Source: Bradyrhizobium sp. SZCCT0153 (GTDB taxonomy: Bacteria; Pseudomonadota; Alphaproteobacteria; Rhizobiales; Xanthobacteraceae). From it: a stretch of 64,000 bases of DNA. The notes below the pieces were generated by a model. That model saw only the letters and a list, made by a program, of their open reading frames with translations. It was not told the origin of the DNA and did no database searches. Numbering within the stretch: position 1 is the first letter of the stretch; each line of letters begins with the position of its first letter. The stretch covers positions 162,827 through 226,826 of the forward strand of contig NZ_JAFCKS010000009.1 of the NCBI RefSeq assembly GCF_018129995.1, read 5' to 3'. Shown piece after piece: positions 1 to 8,193 of this stretch. The position numbers were made by a program, and so were the translations under genes.

Positions 1-576
1 CCCGATGCGGCGCGGCGGCTCGAAGCCTATCCGCATGAATTCTCCGGCGGCCAGGTCCAGCGCATCATGATCGCGATGGCGCTCGCCGGAAATCCCGACC
101 TGCTGGTCGCGGACGAGCCGACCACGGCGCTCGACGCCACCATCCAGGCGCAGATTCTGGAGCTGCTCTCCACCATCCGCCGCGAGATGGATATGGCGAT
201 GGTTCTGATCAGCCACGATCTCGGCGTCGTCGCCGAAAACTGCGACCGCGTTGCCGTGATGTATGCCGGCCGCATCGTCGAGGCGGCGCCGGCCAACCAG
301 CTCTTCGCCGATCCGCTGCATCCCTATGCGCAGGGGCTGATCGGCTCGCTGCCGCCGCTCGATGGCCCGAGGCGTCGCCTGACCGCGATTCCGGGCACTG
401 TACCCGATCCCGCGAGCATGCCCGATGGCTGCGCCTTCGCGCCGCGCTGCACGCTGGCGGCCGCGCCGTGCGGCCTTGCCGCCCCAACCCTGGTGGCGAT
501 CGCGAACGACCGCGCCGTCGCCTGCATCCGCGCCGAGGCTTCGCGGCGCGCGCTGCTCGGGGTTGCCGCAGAATGA
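1..576 (+). CDS. Peptide ABC transporter ATP-binding protein, DppD/OppD type (5' partial)
   Basis: The frame is open from the left edge, so the start and the Walker A motif lie outside the window. What remains shows the ABC signature as FSGGQVQR, Walker B with D-loop (LLVADEPTTALD) and the switch histidine (LISHDLG). The C-terminal oligo_HPY-type tail has its Cys pair in CAFAPRC. The protein would energise import of di/oligopeptides or nickel-like ligands at the inner membrane. Its stop overlaps the next ATPase start by ATGA, and two permeases follow, so this is one DppDFBC-like operon whose binding protein presumably lies to the left. The substrate cannot be read from sequence. Confidence 0.9.
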   Translation, partial: PDAARRLEAYPHEFSGGQVQRIMIAMALAGNPDLLVADEPTTALDATIQAQILELLSTIRREMDMAMVLISHDLGVVAENCDRVAVMYAGRIVEAAPANQLFADPLHPYAQGLIGSLPPLDGPRRRLTAIPGTVPDPASMPDGCAFAPRCTLAAAPCGLAAPTLVAIANDRAVACIRAEASRRALLGVAAE

Positions 577-1565
577 GCGCGCCGCTCGTCGAGGTGTCCT
601 CGATTTCGCGCAGCTACGGCATGCGCGCCGGGATGTTCGGCCGCAGCATGGCCGTGCATGCCGTCGACGGCGTCTCGCTCGCGATCCGCAAAGGCGAAAC
701 GCTCGGCCTCGTCGGCGAATCCGGTTCCGGCAAATCCACCACGGGCCGCATCGTGCTCGGCCTCGAGCCGCCTGACCGCGGCGAGGTGCGGTTCGGCGGC
801 AAGCCGATGGCCATGCCCGGGACGCCTGCATGGCGTGCGCAGCGCGCGCAGATGCAGATGATCTTTCAGGACCCGCTGGGGGCGCTCGATCGGCGGTTGC
901 CGGTTGCGACCCAGATCCGCGAGCCGCTGGACATTCATGGCCTCGGTGAGCCCGCCGGGCGCGAGGAGCGGGTGCGAGAATTGCTGCGCGCCGTCGAGCT
1001 CACGCCCGCGCATGGTGGGCGCTATCCGGGCGCGCTCTCCGGCGGACAGCGGCAGCGCATCGTGCTGGCGCGGGCGCTGGCGACAAAACCGGACTTCCTG
1101 GTCTGCGACGAGCCGGTCAGCGCGCTCGACGTCTCGATCCAGGCGCAGGTGGTGAATCTGCTCGCCGATCTCCAGGCGCAGCTGGGGCTCACGCTTCTCT
1201 TCATCAGTCACGATCTCCGCGTCGTCAGGCAGATCAGCAATGTCGTCGCCGTGATGTATCTCGGCCGCATCGTCGAGCTCGGCAGTGCCGACGATCTGTT
1301 CGCGCGGCCGGAGCACCCGTATACCCAGGCGCTGGTCTCGGCCTCACCCGCGCCGGGCCGCCGCAGCGCAGGTCGCATCGTGCTGGCGGGCGATCCGCCG
1401 AACCCGGCTGCGCGTCCCCAGGGCTGCGCCTTTCATCCGCGCTGCCCGCACGCGATCGCGCGCTGCGGGAGCGAGGTGCCGGCCCTGTCCGCCGTCGGCG
1501 GTGACAGGCAGGTTGCCTGCCACCTCGTGACCGGGCCGCAGGCCGAGACGCGGGATGCAGCCTGA
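573..1565 (+). CDS. Peptide ABC transporter ATP-binding protein, DppF/OppF type
   Basis: A 330-residue second ATPase of the peptide importer. Walker A is GESGSGKST at residues 48-56, the signature is LSGGQRQR, Walker B is FLVCDEPVSALD, and the C-terminal oligo_HPY tail contains CAFHPRCPHA. A longer in-frame reading begins upstream inside the previous gene. I chose the ATG at 573 because it makes the usual ATGA overlap with the preceding stop and gives the normal family length. It should pair with the upstream ATPase to form the heterodimeric motor. The stop overlaps the permease start by one base (TGATG), indicating translational coupling. Confidence 0.93.
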   Translation: MSAPLVEVSSISRSYGMRAGMFGRSMAVHAVDGVSLAIRKGETLGLVGESGSGKSTTGRIVLGLEPPDRGEVRFGGKPMAMPGTPAWRAQRAQMQMIFQDPLGALDRRLPVATQIREPLDIHGLGEPAGREERVRELLRAVELTPAHGGRYPGALSGGQRQRIVLARALATKPDFLVCDEPVSALDVSIQAQVVNLLADLQAQLGLTLLFISHDLRVVRQISNVVAVMYLGRIVELGSADDLFARPEHPYTQALVSASPAPGRRSAGRIVLAGDPPNPAARPQGCAFHPRCPHAIARCGSEVPALSAVGGDRQVACHLVTGPQAETRDAA

Positions 1566-2494
1566 TGGGTCGCTATTTTGCCATTCGGATCGGACGCGCC
1601 GCCCTGACGATCGTCCTCGTCGTCACCTTCGCCTTCGTCGTGCTGCGTCTCTCCGGCGATCCCGCCCTGATGATTCTGGGACCGGAAGCGCCGCCGGAAG
1701 TACTCGCCGCCTTCCGCAAGGCGTGGGGGCTCGATGATCCCATCTGGTTTCAGTATCTCGATTATTTTGGCGCCATCGCCAAGGGCGAGCTCGGCCGTTC
1801 CATGCGCGACGGACGGCCCGCGATCGAACTCGTGCTGGAGCGGATACCGGCGACGCTGGCGCTGACGCTGCCGGCGTTCGCATTCAAGGTCGCACTCGGC
1901 ATTCCCGCCGGCATCTACGCGGCGCTGCACCGGGGTTCGGGAATCGACCGCGCCGTGATGATGACGGCGGTCGCCGGCTTCACCGTGCCGAGTTTCGTCC
2001 TTGCGTTGCTGCTCGTGCTGATCTTCGCCGTGCAGCTCGGCTGGCTGCCGTCGGGCGGACAGGACAGTTGGCGCCATGCCATCCTGCCCATCGTGACGCT
2101 CAGCCTCGGCGGCGCCGCGGTGCTGGCGCGCTTCACCCGCAGCGCCATGCTGGAGGTGCTCGGCCAGCCCTATATCCGCACCGCTTCCGCCAAAGGCGTG
2201 CCGTGGCGAAAAGTCGTCACCTCGCATGCGCTGCCGAACGCGGCGATCCCGACGGTCACCATTCTGGGCTTCATGGTGGGCACGCTGATCGCGGGCGCGG
2301 TCGTGGTCGAGAGCGTGTTTTCGTGGCCGGGGGTAGGGCGGCTTCTTGTTGTTGCGGTTGCCAATCGCGATCTCGCCGTCGTGCAATGCATCCTGCTGCT
2401 GGTCGCGATGACCATGGTCACGTCGAACCTGATTGTCGACTTCCTTTACGGCTTCCTCGATCCGCGCCTGCGCGCCAAAGGGGCTCATGCATGA
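1565..2494 (+). CDS. ABC transporter permease, DppB type
   Basis: A 309-residue integral membrane protein. A first membrane helix near residues 9-30 is followed by a periplasmic stretch, then the BPD_transp_1 core. The EAA loop that docks the ATPases is visible as the YIRTASAKGVPWRKV segment. The fold and length match DppB/OppB permeases. The ATG overlaps the stop of the upstream ATPase, and the stop abuts the DppC-type gene. It acts in the inner membrane as half of the translocation channel. Substrate is unknown; a peptide or related small ligand is inferred from family membership only. Confidence 0.92.
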   Translation: MGRYFAIRIGRAALTIVLVVTFAFVVLRLSGDPALMILGPEAPPEVLAAFRKAWGLDDPIWFQYLDYFGAIAKGELGRSMRDGRPAIELVLERIPATLALTLPAFAFKVALGIPAGIYAALHRGSGIDRAVMMTAVAGFTVPSFVLALLLVLIFAVQLGWLPSGGQDSWRHAILPIVTLSLGGAAVLARFTRSAMLEVLGQPYIRTASAKGVPWRKVVTSHALPNAAIPTVTILGFMVGTLIAGAVVVESVFSWPGVGRLLVVAVANRDLAVVQCILLLVAMTMVTSNLIVDFLYGFLDPRLRAKGAHA

Positions 2495-2507
2495 AGCGAG
2501 CGCACGC

Positions 2508-3368
2508 ATGACTGACGCAACGCTGAAGGACATCGCTGCCCGCCGCCGCATCAGCCTGCCGGCGATCCCGGTGTCCGTCGCACTTGCGGTCGCCTGGATC
2601 GTCGCCATGCTGGTGGTCGCCGCCCTGGCCGAGAAGATCGCGCCCTACGGATACACCCAGCTTGACCTGCGCAACCGGCTCTCGGCGCCCGGCAATGTCG
2701 CGCACTGGCTCGGCACCGACGAGCTCGGCCGCGACGTGCTGTCGCGGCTGCTGGTCTCGATCCGCATCTCGCTCCTGATCGCCTTCGGCGCGACCGCGAT
2801 CTCGGCCGTCGTCGGCACCACCCTCGGCTTCCTCGCGGCGCATTTCCGCGGGGCCGTCGAGCAGCTCGTGCTGATGCTGTCCGATTTCCAGGCCAGCATG
2901 CCCTTCCTGATCATGGCGCTCGCCGTGCTCGCCTTCTTCGGCAATTCGCTGCCGCTCCTGATCGGCCTGATGGGACTTTTCGGCTGGGAGCGCTACGCCC
3001 GCATCGCCCGCGGCCTTGCCATCTCCGCCAATGCGCAAGGCTACGCCGCCGCGGTCCGCCAGCTCGGCGCGACGCCGCCGCGGATTTACCTCAGGCACAT
3101 CCTGCCCAACATCGCCTCGACCCTGATCGTGTCGACCACGCTGGTATTCCCCGAGGTGATCCTGATGGAATCAGGCCTGTCCTTCCTCGGCCTCGGTGTG
3201 CAGCCGCCGATGACCAGCCTCGGCAACATGGTCGGCTATGGCAGGGAGTACCTGACCAGGGCGCCCTGGATCATGCTGGCGCCGGCGACCACGATCGTCG
3301 TGACCACCCTGGCGGTCTCCGTGATCGGCGACTGGCTGCGCGACCGGCTCGATCCGACCCTGCAATAG
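2508..3368 (+). CDS. ABC transporter permease, DppC type
   Basis: The second permease subunit. The N-terminal OppC_N-like helix is followed by the diagnostic HWLGTDELGRDVLSRLL segment, the BPD_transp_1 helices and a C-terminal RDRLDPTLQ tail. An in-frame ATG at 2487, overlapping the previous stop by 8 nt and preceded closely by AAAGGGG, is an alternative start that adds seven residues. I prefer 2508 for spacing and N-terminal appearance, but the choice is open. This is the last gene of the transporter operon; a strong hairpin repeat follows 25 bp after the stop and may act as its terminator. Confidence 0.9.
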   Translation: MTDATLKDIAARRRISLPAIPVSVALAVAWIVAMLVVAALAEKIAPYGYTQLDLRNRLSAPGNVAHWLGTDELGRDVLSRLLVSIRISLLIAFGATAISAVVGTTLGFLAAHFRGAVEQLVLMLSDFQASMPFLIMALAVLAFFGNSLPLLIGLMGLFGWERYARIARGLAISANAQGYAAAVRQLGATPPRIYLRHILPNIASTLIVSTTLVFPEVILMESGLSFLGLGVQPPMTSLGNMVGYGREYLTRAPWIMLAPATTIVVTTLAVSVIGDWLRDRLDPTLQ

Positions 3369-3393
3369 GAGCTGCGACCCTACCGCCCCCTGC

Positions 3394-3436
3394 CGTCATT
3401 CCGGGGCGCGCCGAAAGGCGCGAACCCGGAATGACG
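3394..3436. repeat. Palindromic intergenic repeat (CGTCATTCCGGG family)
   Basis: A near-perfect hairpin. The outer arms CGTCATTCCGGG (3394-3405) and CCCGGAATGACG (3425-3436) are exact reverse complements, and the inner arms CGCGCC (3407-3412) and GGCGCG (3417-3422) close on a GAAA loop. It lies just downstream of the permease stop, so it can fold in the mRNA as a 3' end stabiliser or terminator. From memory, this palindrome is dispersed in Bradyrhizobium-type genomes. No second copy is seen in this window. Confidence 0.8.
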
Positions 3437-3448
3437 GGGAGAGGTAAG

Positions 3449-3550
3449 ATGAACGACGCAAAGCCCGCGCCGGGAGCAGGGGAGCCCTGTCCGGCCCAAG
3501 TTCCCGTTGCGCCGAGCCATCCCGTGCGGTATCCGGCCGGAAAGGCCTGA
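3449..3550 (+). CDS. Possible 33-aa small ORF ahead of ilvD
   Basis: The ATG at 3449 is preceded by a good purine-rich ribosome-binding site (GGGGAGAGGTAAG, about 5 nt spacing) and reads 33 codons to TGA, ending 52 nt before ilvD. The peptide is Pro/Ala/Gly-rich and has no run of Leu, Ile or Val codons, so it does not look like a classical branched-chain attenuator leader. It could be a real small protein, a remnant of a longer gene, or chance. No family recognised. Confidence 0.3.
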   Translation: MNDAKPAPGAGEPCPAQVPVAPSHPVRYPAGKA

Positions 3551-3602
3551 GGCGGCTTCGATATTTCCCCGCCCGGCTGACCCAACCAGGACGGAAACCG
3601 CC

Positions 3603-5453
3603 ATGCCAGCCTATCGCTCCCGCACCACCACCCACGGCCGCAACATGGCGGGCGCCCGCGGCCTCTGGCGCGCGACGGGCATGAAGGACGGCGATTTCGG
3701 CAAGCCGATCATCGCGGTCGTCAATTCCTTCACCCAGTTCGTGCCCGGCCACGTCCATCTCAAGGACCTCGGCCAGCTCGTCGCGCGCGAGATCGAGCAG
3801 GCCGGCGGCGTCGCCAAGGAATTCAACACCATCGCGGTCGACGACGGCATCGCCATGGGCCATGACGGCATGCTCTACAGCCTGCCGTCGCGCGAACTGA
3901 TCGCCGACAGCGTCGAGTACATGGTCAACGCCCATTGCGCCGACGGCATGGTCTGCATCTCCAATTGCGACAAGATCACGCCCGGCATGCTGATGGCGGC
4001 GCTGCGTCTCAACATTCCGGCCGTGTTCGTTTCGGGCGGCCCGATGGAGGCCGGCAAGGTCACGGTGCAGGGCAAGAGCAAGGCGGTCGACCTGATCGAT
4101 GCCATGGTCGCGGCCGCCGACTCCAAGGTCAGCGACGAGGACGTCAAGGTGATCGAGCGCTCGGCGTGCCCGACCTGCGGCTCCTGCTCGGGCATGTTCA
4201 CCGCCAACTCGATGAACTGCCTGACCGAAGCGCTTGGCCTGGCGCTGCCCGGCAACGGCACGGTGGTCGCGACCCATGCCGACCGCAAGCGCCTGTTCGT
4301 CGAGGCCGGCCATACCATCGTCGATATCGTGCGCCGCTATTACGAGCAGGACGACGCCTCGGTGCTGCCGCGCAACGTCGCGAACTTCAAGGCGTTCGAG
4401 AACGCGATGACGCTCGACATCGCGATGGGCGGCTCGACCAACACCGTGCTGCATCTGCTCGCGGCTGCCCATGAAGGGCAGGTCGCGTTCGCCATGCAGG
4501 ACATCGACCGGCTCTCGCGCCGCGTGCCCGTGCTCTGCAAGGTCGCGCCGTCGGTTGCCGACGTGCATGTCGAGGACGTGCATCGCGCCGGCGGCATCAT
4601 GGGCATTCTGGGCGAGCTCGATCGCGCTGGCCTGATCGACACCTCGGTTTCGACCGTGCACGCGCCGACCATGAACGACGCGCTGGAGCGCTGGGACATC
4701 AAGCGCTCCAAGAGCGAGTCCGTCCGCACCTTCTTCCGTGCCTCGCCCGGCGGCATCCCGACCCAGGTCGCGTTCAGCCAGGAGCGCCGCTACGACGAGC
4801 TCGATGCCGACCGCGAGAAGGGCGTGGTGCGCGATCTCGCGCACGCCTTCAGCAAGGACGGTGGTCTTGCCGTGCTGTACGGCAACCTCGCGCAGGACGG
4901 CTGCATCGTGAAGACCGCAGGCGTCGACGCCTCGATCCTGAAGTTCTCCGGCCCGGCGCGTGTGTTCGAAAGCCAGGACGCGGCCGTCGAAGGCATCCTG
5001 GGCGGCAAGGTCGTCGCCGGCGAGGTCGTGGTCATCATTTACGAAGGCCCGCGCGGCGGCCCCGGCATGCAGGAAATGCTGTATCCGACCAGCTATCTGA
5101 AATCGATGGGCCTCGGCAAAGCCTGCGCGCTCGTCACCGACGGCCGCTTCTCGGGCGGCTCGTCCGGCCTGTCGATCGGTCACCTTTCGCCGGAAGCGGC
5201 CGAAGGCGGCAACATCGGTCTGGTGCGCACGGGCGATCGCATCGCCATCGACATTCCGAACCGCAGCATCACGCTGGAGGTCTCCGACGAGGAGCTCGCC
5301 AGCCGCCGCGCCGCGGAAGACGCGAAGGGCGATACCGCCTGGCAGGCGATTGGCCGCAAGCGCAACGTCTCGACCGCATTGCAGGCTTACGCCGCGCTCA
5401 CCACCAGCGCCGCGCGCGGCGCGGTGCGAGAGGTAAAGCGTCGCTCGAACTGA
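3603..5453 (+). CDS. ilvD: Dihydroxy-acid dehydratase
   Basis: IlvD dehydrates 2,3-dihydroxy-isovalerate and -methylvalerate to the 2-keto acids, the penultimate step in valine and isoleucine synthesis, in the cytoplasm. The 616-residue length equals that of the E. coli enzyme. Iron-sulfur/Mg signatures are clear: NCDKITPGM near residue 125 and CPTCGSCSGMFTANSMNCL near 192-210. The C-terminal GRFSGGSSGLSIGH motif is also present. An upstream in-frame extension exists, but MPAYRSRTTTHGRN at 3603 is the family-typical start. It appears monocistronic, with a strong stem-loop shortly after the stop. Confidence 0.98.
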   Translation: MPAYRSRTTTHGRNMAGARGLWRATGMKDGDFGKPIIAVVNSFTQFVPGHVHLKDLGQLVAREIEQAGGVAKEFNTIAVDDGIAMGHDGMLYSLPSRELIADSVEYMVNAHCADGMVCISNCDKITPGMLMAALRLNIPAVFVSGGPMEAGKVTVQGKSKAVDLIDAMVAAADSKVSDEDVKVIERSACPTCGSCSGMFTANSMNCLTEALGLALPGNGTVVATHADRKRLFVEAGHTIVDIVRRYYEQDDASVLPRNVANFKAFENAMTLDIAMGGSTNTVLHLLAAAHEGQVAFAMQDIDRLSRRVPVLCKVAPSVADVHVEDVHRAGGIMGILGELDRAGLIDTSVSTVHAPTMNDALERWDIKRSKSESVRTFFRASPGGIPTQVAFSQERRYDELDADREKGVVRDLAHAFSKDGGLAVLYGNLAQDGCIVKTAGVDASILKFSGPARVFESQDAAVEGILGGKVVAGEVVVIIYEGPRGGPGMQEMLYPTSYLKSMGLGKACALVTDGRFSGGSSGLSIGHLSPEAAEGGNIGLVRTGDRIAIDIPNRSITLEVSDEELASRRAAEDAKGDTAWQAIGRKRNVSTALQAYAALTTSAARGAVREVKRRSN

Positions 5454-5498
5454 GCGTTGCATCGCTCGCGCCTCGCGCACATGGTCAACAAGTTCTGA

Positions 5499-5520
5499 AC
5501 GGCCGGTGAAAACCGGCCGT
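5499..5520 (+). terminator. Stem-loop terminator after ilvD
   Basis: Perfect 9-bp arms ACGGCCGGT (5499-5507) and ACCGGCCGT (5512-5520) with a GAAA tetraloop, followed by TTGCATT. The U-tract is weak, but position and stem strength fit transcription termination of ilvD. Confidence 0.7.
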
Positions 5521-5624
5521 TTGCATTAAGGATGCCTCGACGAACTTCGGCATGGCAGGGTTTTCCGGCGTATACTGCCTGCGACCTTCGCAAATCCATT
5601 TCGGGCAACTGGGGCGCCACCATA

Positions 5625-5999
5625 ATGTCTCGTACTCTTGCTGTCGTTTTCTCAACAGTCGTCGCCGCGATTTCCATGACGGGCGCAGCTTCCGCCGGCT
5701 GCTACAATTGCTACGCGCCGCCGCCGTGCCAGACCTGCTACCAGCAGCAATACGTCCAGCCGCAATACCGCACCGTCGACGAGACCGTGATGGTTTCGCC
5801 CGGCGCGACCGTCGCGCATCGCACGCCGGCGCAGTACCGCACCGTGATGGTGCCGCAGACCGTGATGGTCGCCCCCCCGAGCGTGCAGTACCAGCACATC
5901 CCGCCGCAATACGCCACGCGCCAGCGCGTCGAGATGGTCTCGCCCGGCTATTCCTATTACGCCCCGGTACAGATGGGCTGCGCGTCCTGCGGCTACTGA
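5625..5999 (+). CDS. Small secreted Cys/Tyr/Gln-rich protein, unknown function
   Basis: A 124-residue protein. The N-terminal signal peptide (hydrophobic stretch, then TGAASA|GCYN) predicts export to the periplasm or cell surface. The mature part is rich in Tyr, Gln, Val and Pro, with cysteine pairs at both ends (GCYNCY, PCQTCY and terminal CASCGY). It contains internally similar units, PQYRTVDETVMVSPG and AQYRTVMVPQTVMVAPP, suggesting short tandem duplication. I chose ATG 5625 because it begins the signal peptide; upstream in-frame codons read poorly. No enzymatic motif is seen. An envelope or metal-binding role would be a guess. Confidence 0.75.
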   Translation: MSRTLAVVFSTVVAAISMTGAASAGCYNCYAPPPCQTCYQQQYVQPQYRTVDETVMVSPGATVAHRTPAQYRTVMVPQTVMVAPPSVQYQHIPPQYATRQRVEMVSPGYSYYAPVQMGCASCGY

Positions 6000-6023
6000 G
6001 CCGACGCTATCACGCATAGTTTG

Positions 6024-6057
6024 GCGCGGCGCTCCCATGGGGCGCCGCGTTTTCTTT
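6024..6057 (+). terminator. Rho-independent terminator
   Basis: The stem CGCGGCGC (6025-6032) pairs with GCGCCGCG (6042-6049) around a 9-nt loop and is followed immediately by TTTTCTTT. This is a textbook intrinsic terminator for the secreted protein gene ending at 5999. Confidence 0.85.
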
Positions 6058-6067
6058 GCCCGCAGCA

Positions 6068-6096
6068 CCGAGTGGTTTAAGGCACCGGTCTTGAAA
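6068..6096 (+). repeat. tRNA-Ser fragment, left 29-bp direct repeat (possible att site)
   Basis: 29 bp are identical to positions 8204-8232, which lie inside the intact tRNA-Ser(UGA) gene and span the D-arm through the anticodon loop. Neither the acceptor 5' strand before it nor the T-arm after it is present here, so this is a fragment and not a gene. It marks the left side of a 2.1-kb unusual segment and may be an attachment-site remnant of an element that used this tRNA. Confidence 0.65.
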
Positions 6097-6457
6097 TTCT
6101 GGAATCGCCGTATCGGCCGGTATCGAATTTGCTCAGATAGGCTTGTTTTGTTGGAAACAGCACGCGCTGCTGTACCGGCTGATATCGTCGCACTTCGTCA
6201 CGCATCGGCGAGTTCGGTAGTAAGGCGGGTAGTAAGGTCATCGACACGGAGGCCGACATTTTAAAAGCCGATCTTTGCCCGATCCGTCGCGCATTGTCGC
6301 CGCAGTTGCTGCGGGAAAGTACAAGGCCCCTCCTGGATGGGCCTTCTCGTTCCCCGCGCTGACAATTTTCATCGCAACTCAATCTGTAGGCGTGCCAAGC
6401 TTGACCGTACAACCGGCGCCCAGTACGCTGCCTTCTTAGCTTCACGGGGGTGGGGTC

Positions 6458-7420
6458 ATGAGGTGGGCGGGGTGCTTAGGCTTGATCGGCCTAGCCGGTT
6501 GCACGGCTTTTCCAAATTCTACCGAGCAGGGAAGAGTTGAAATCCGCAAGATTGTGGATTCGATAGAGTGTGAATTGGCTGCAGTAGCGACTAGCGACGA
6601 CCCGGATATCCAGTCGCGGGACATCATGAACTGGGTCGCGGCGACCGATCTCGATTTGACGCTGGTGCGCTCGATCGGCGCAGATGGGAACGTCAAGGTA
6701 GGCGCGCCGGCGGGGCTCGCCGTCTTGTCCGCCACGCCGAAGGTCGGGATTTTGGATACCGACACTAGGATCAATCACATCAAGTTCGCCAATTCCTTCC
6801 AGAAGGCAAAAGGCCGTTATCCGGATAATTGCAAAGGCGTGGACCCGTCTGAGACGCGCATGGGCCTTGCCTACTGGTTGATGGGTAGCATTAAGGCGAT
6901 CGACAAGGACGATCTGGTGGGTGTGAGCTTTACGAAACAGTTTGAGATCATCGCTAGCGCGAGTTCGCGCTTTGGTTACACCCTCGAGCCCGTCACGAAT
7001 CCAGTATCTGCGGACGCAGGCTTTGGAGGGGCACATGACCTCACAAACCGCTTTACGATTGCATTAACGCCGCCTCCACCCCCGCCGGTACCAGCCAAGC
7101 CAATCAAGGTACGGGTCACGAACTGGCCTAAGCTAGCCCCCGCTCCAACGCCCACTCCCACGCCGCTTCCACCCAAAAATCCTGATCAGAAAAAGAGCGA
7201 CGAATTCAATCTCAGGCCGTTCAACGTGCCTGCTGAGCCGCAAGTCAGCGCGCCCGCCGATGCTCCAATACCTCAAGTGAGGCGCGAAAGGTCACAGCGA
7301 TTGCCCCAGCCCGTTCAGCCGCAGTTGACGCCTAGACAGCGCGTTTTGCAGGATCAGGAGCTGAACCAGATGCTGCAGCGGAAGTCGCCTGTGATCCTCT
7401 CTCCCGAGTCTTTGAGGTAA
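6458..7420 (+). CDS. Putative lipoprotein with Pro-rich C-terminal half, unknown function
   Basis: A 320-residue protein. The N-terminus (charged start, hydrophobic core, lipobox LAGC with Cys15) predicts a lipid-anchored envelope protein. Residues 20-200 form a globular domain that I do not recognise. From about residue 205 there are proline-rich tracts (TPPPPPPVPAKP and a TPTPTP stretch), then a Gln/Pro/Arg-rich tail, as in proteins that span or contact peptidoglycan. The start is supported by a GGGGGTGGGG purine stretch. Base composition is lower in GC than neighbouring genes, and it lies inside the tRNA-Ser-flanked insert, so recent acquisition is likely. Confidence 0.7.
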   Translation: MRWAGCLGLIGLAGCTAFPNSTEQGRVEIRKIVDSIECELAAVATSDDPDIQSRDIMNWVAATDLDLTLVRSIGADGNVKVGAPAGLAVLSATPKVGILDTDTRINHIKFANSFQKAKGRYPDNCKGVDPSETRMGLAYWLMGSIKAIDKDDLVGVSFTKQFEIIASASSRFGYTLEPVTNPVSADAGFGGAHDLTNRFTIALTPPPPPPVPAKPIKVRVTNWPKLAPAPTPTPTPLPPKNPDQKKSDEFNLRPFNVPAEPQVSAPADAPIPQVRRERSQRLPQPVQPQLTPRQRVLQDQELNQMLQRKSPVILSPESLR

Positions 7421-7913
7421 TGGGGCGGCTCAATGTTCTCAGTTGCGGACCTAAAGAGGGATCTGCCTAAGTGGCTGGACGATGTAATGAGCCGTGCTGC
7501 TCTACTTCGCCAATGAGACTGACTGTGGATGCCTTCGTGCTTGCGGAAGGATTCGTTCGAACTGATGGAGTTTGGTGAAATTCTAGCCGAAACGAAGTCT
7601 CGTGGAGGATTAGGTTGTGAGCGTGCGATGTATCTCGATGAGGGCTGTTCGGCGCAAGCATCGCTCTCTCTTAGCCCTAGGAATATTGAACTCGAAGGCC
7701 AGTGGGTTGTCCTTAATGCGCTGGTGGTTCAGCAACGGACTCAAGCGACGAAACGGTGATGTTAGCCGATGGCCGCACCTGCGCCGAACATTCGATGGTC
7801 CGCGATTCTACACAACGAAGATTACGCGAACCAAATCACTGATTTTGCTTTGTCCGGCAGTTCTCCGAGTTCGTTCGGAGCGCATCTCTCATCGCATCAT
7901 TATCGACGTTTAG

Positions 7914-8105
7914 CTGTACGAGCCGCCTTTCACCGGTGTAGCCCCAATCGGGCCGGAGCATCTGTTCGACGAAGCCAAGGTTGTTCGGCTGGTCAGCAAG
8001 ATTCGAGAGATCAACGAGAGCACGCTGTGGCTTAAGGATGGGTCGAACCGTGCAAGGGCCTTACTTGGTACCAATCCGAACGGTCGAGCGTTGACGGCGC
8101 TATAG
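7914..8105 (+). pseudogene. C-terminal gene remnant, no start codon
   Basis: A 63-codon frame opens directly after an in-frame TAG (7911-7913) and has no plausible start codon, yet its composition looks genuinely protein-coding (LFDEAKVVRLVSKIREINE, then LLGTNPNGRALTAL before TAG). The same frame continues upstream of the stop to 7617 without resembling coding sequence. It therefore looks like the 3' end of a gene truncated by decay of the surrounding insert. Family not recognised. Confidence 0.4.
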
Positions 8106-8193
8106 GTCTCACCGTAAAGAGCACTCACCGACCACGTTGGGTAGTAAAGCGGTTCACCTCGCACCGCTGCTAACCCTCTGAAATTGCTGCAAC

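Noticed and set aside
3449..3602. Branched-chain amino acid attenuator before ilvD
   Set aside because: The small ORF has no Ile, Leu or multiple Val codon run and no alternative terminator/antiterminator pair is evident.
3396..5480. 694-codon open frame on the minus strand opposite ilvD
   Set aside because: It is a shadow of the highly codon-biased ilvD gene; its translation is Arg/His/Ala/Asp-rich without domains, and ilvD is certain.
6068..6160. A second tRNA-Ser gene
   Set aside because: Only the D-arm to anticodon loop is present; the acceptor stem, variable arm and T-arm cannot be formed.
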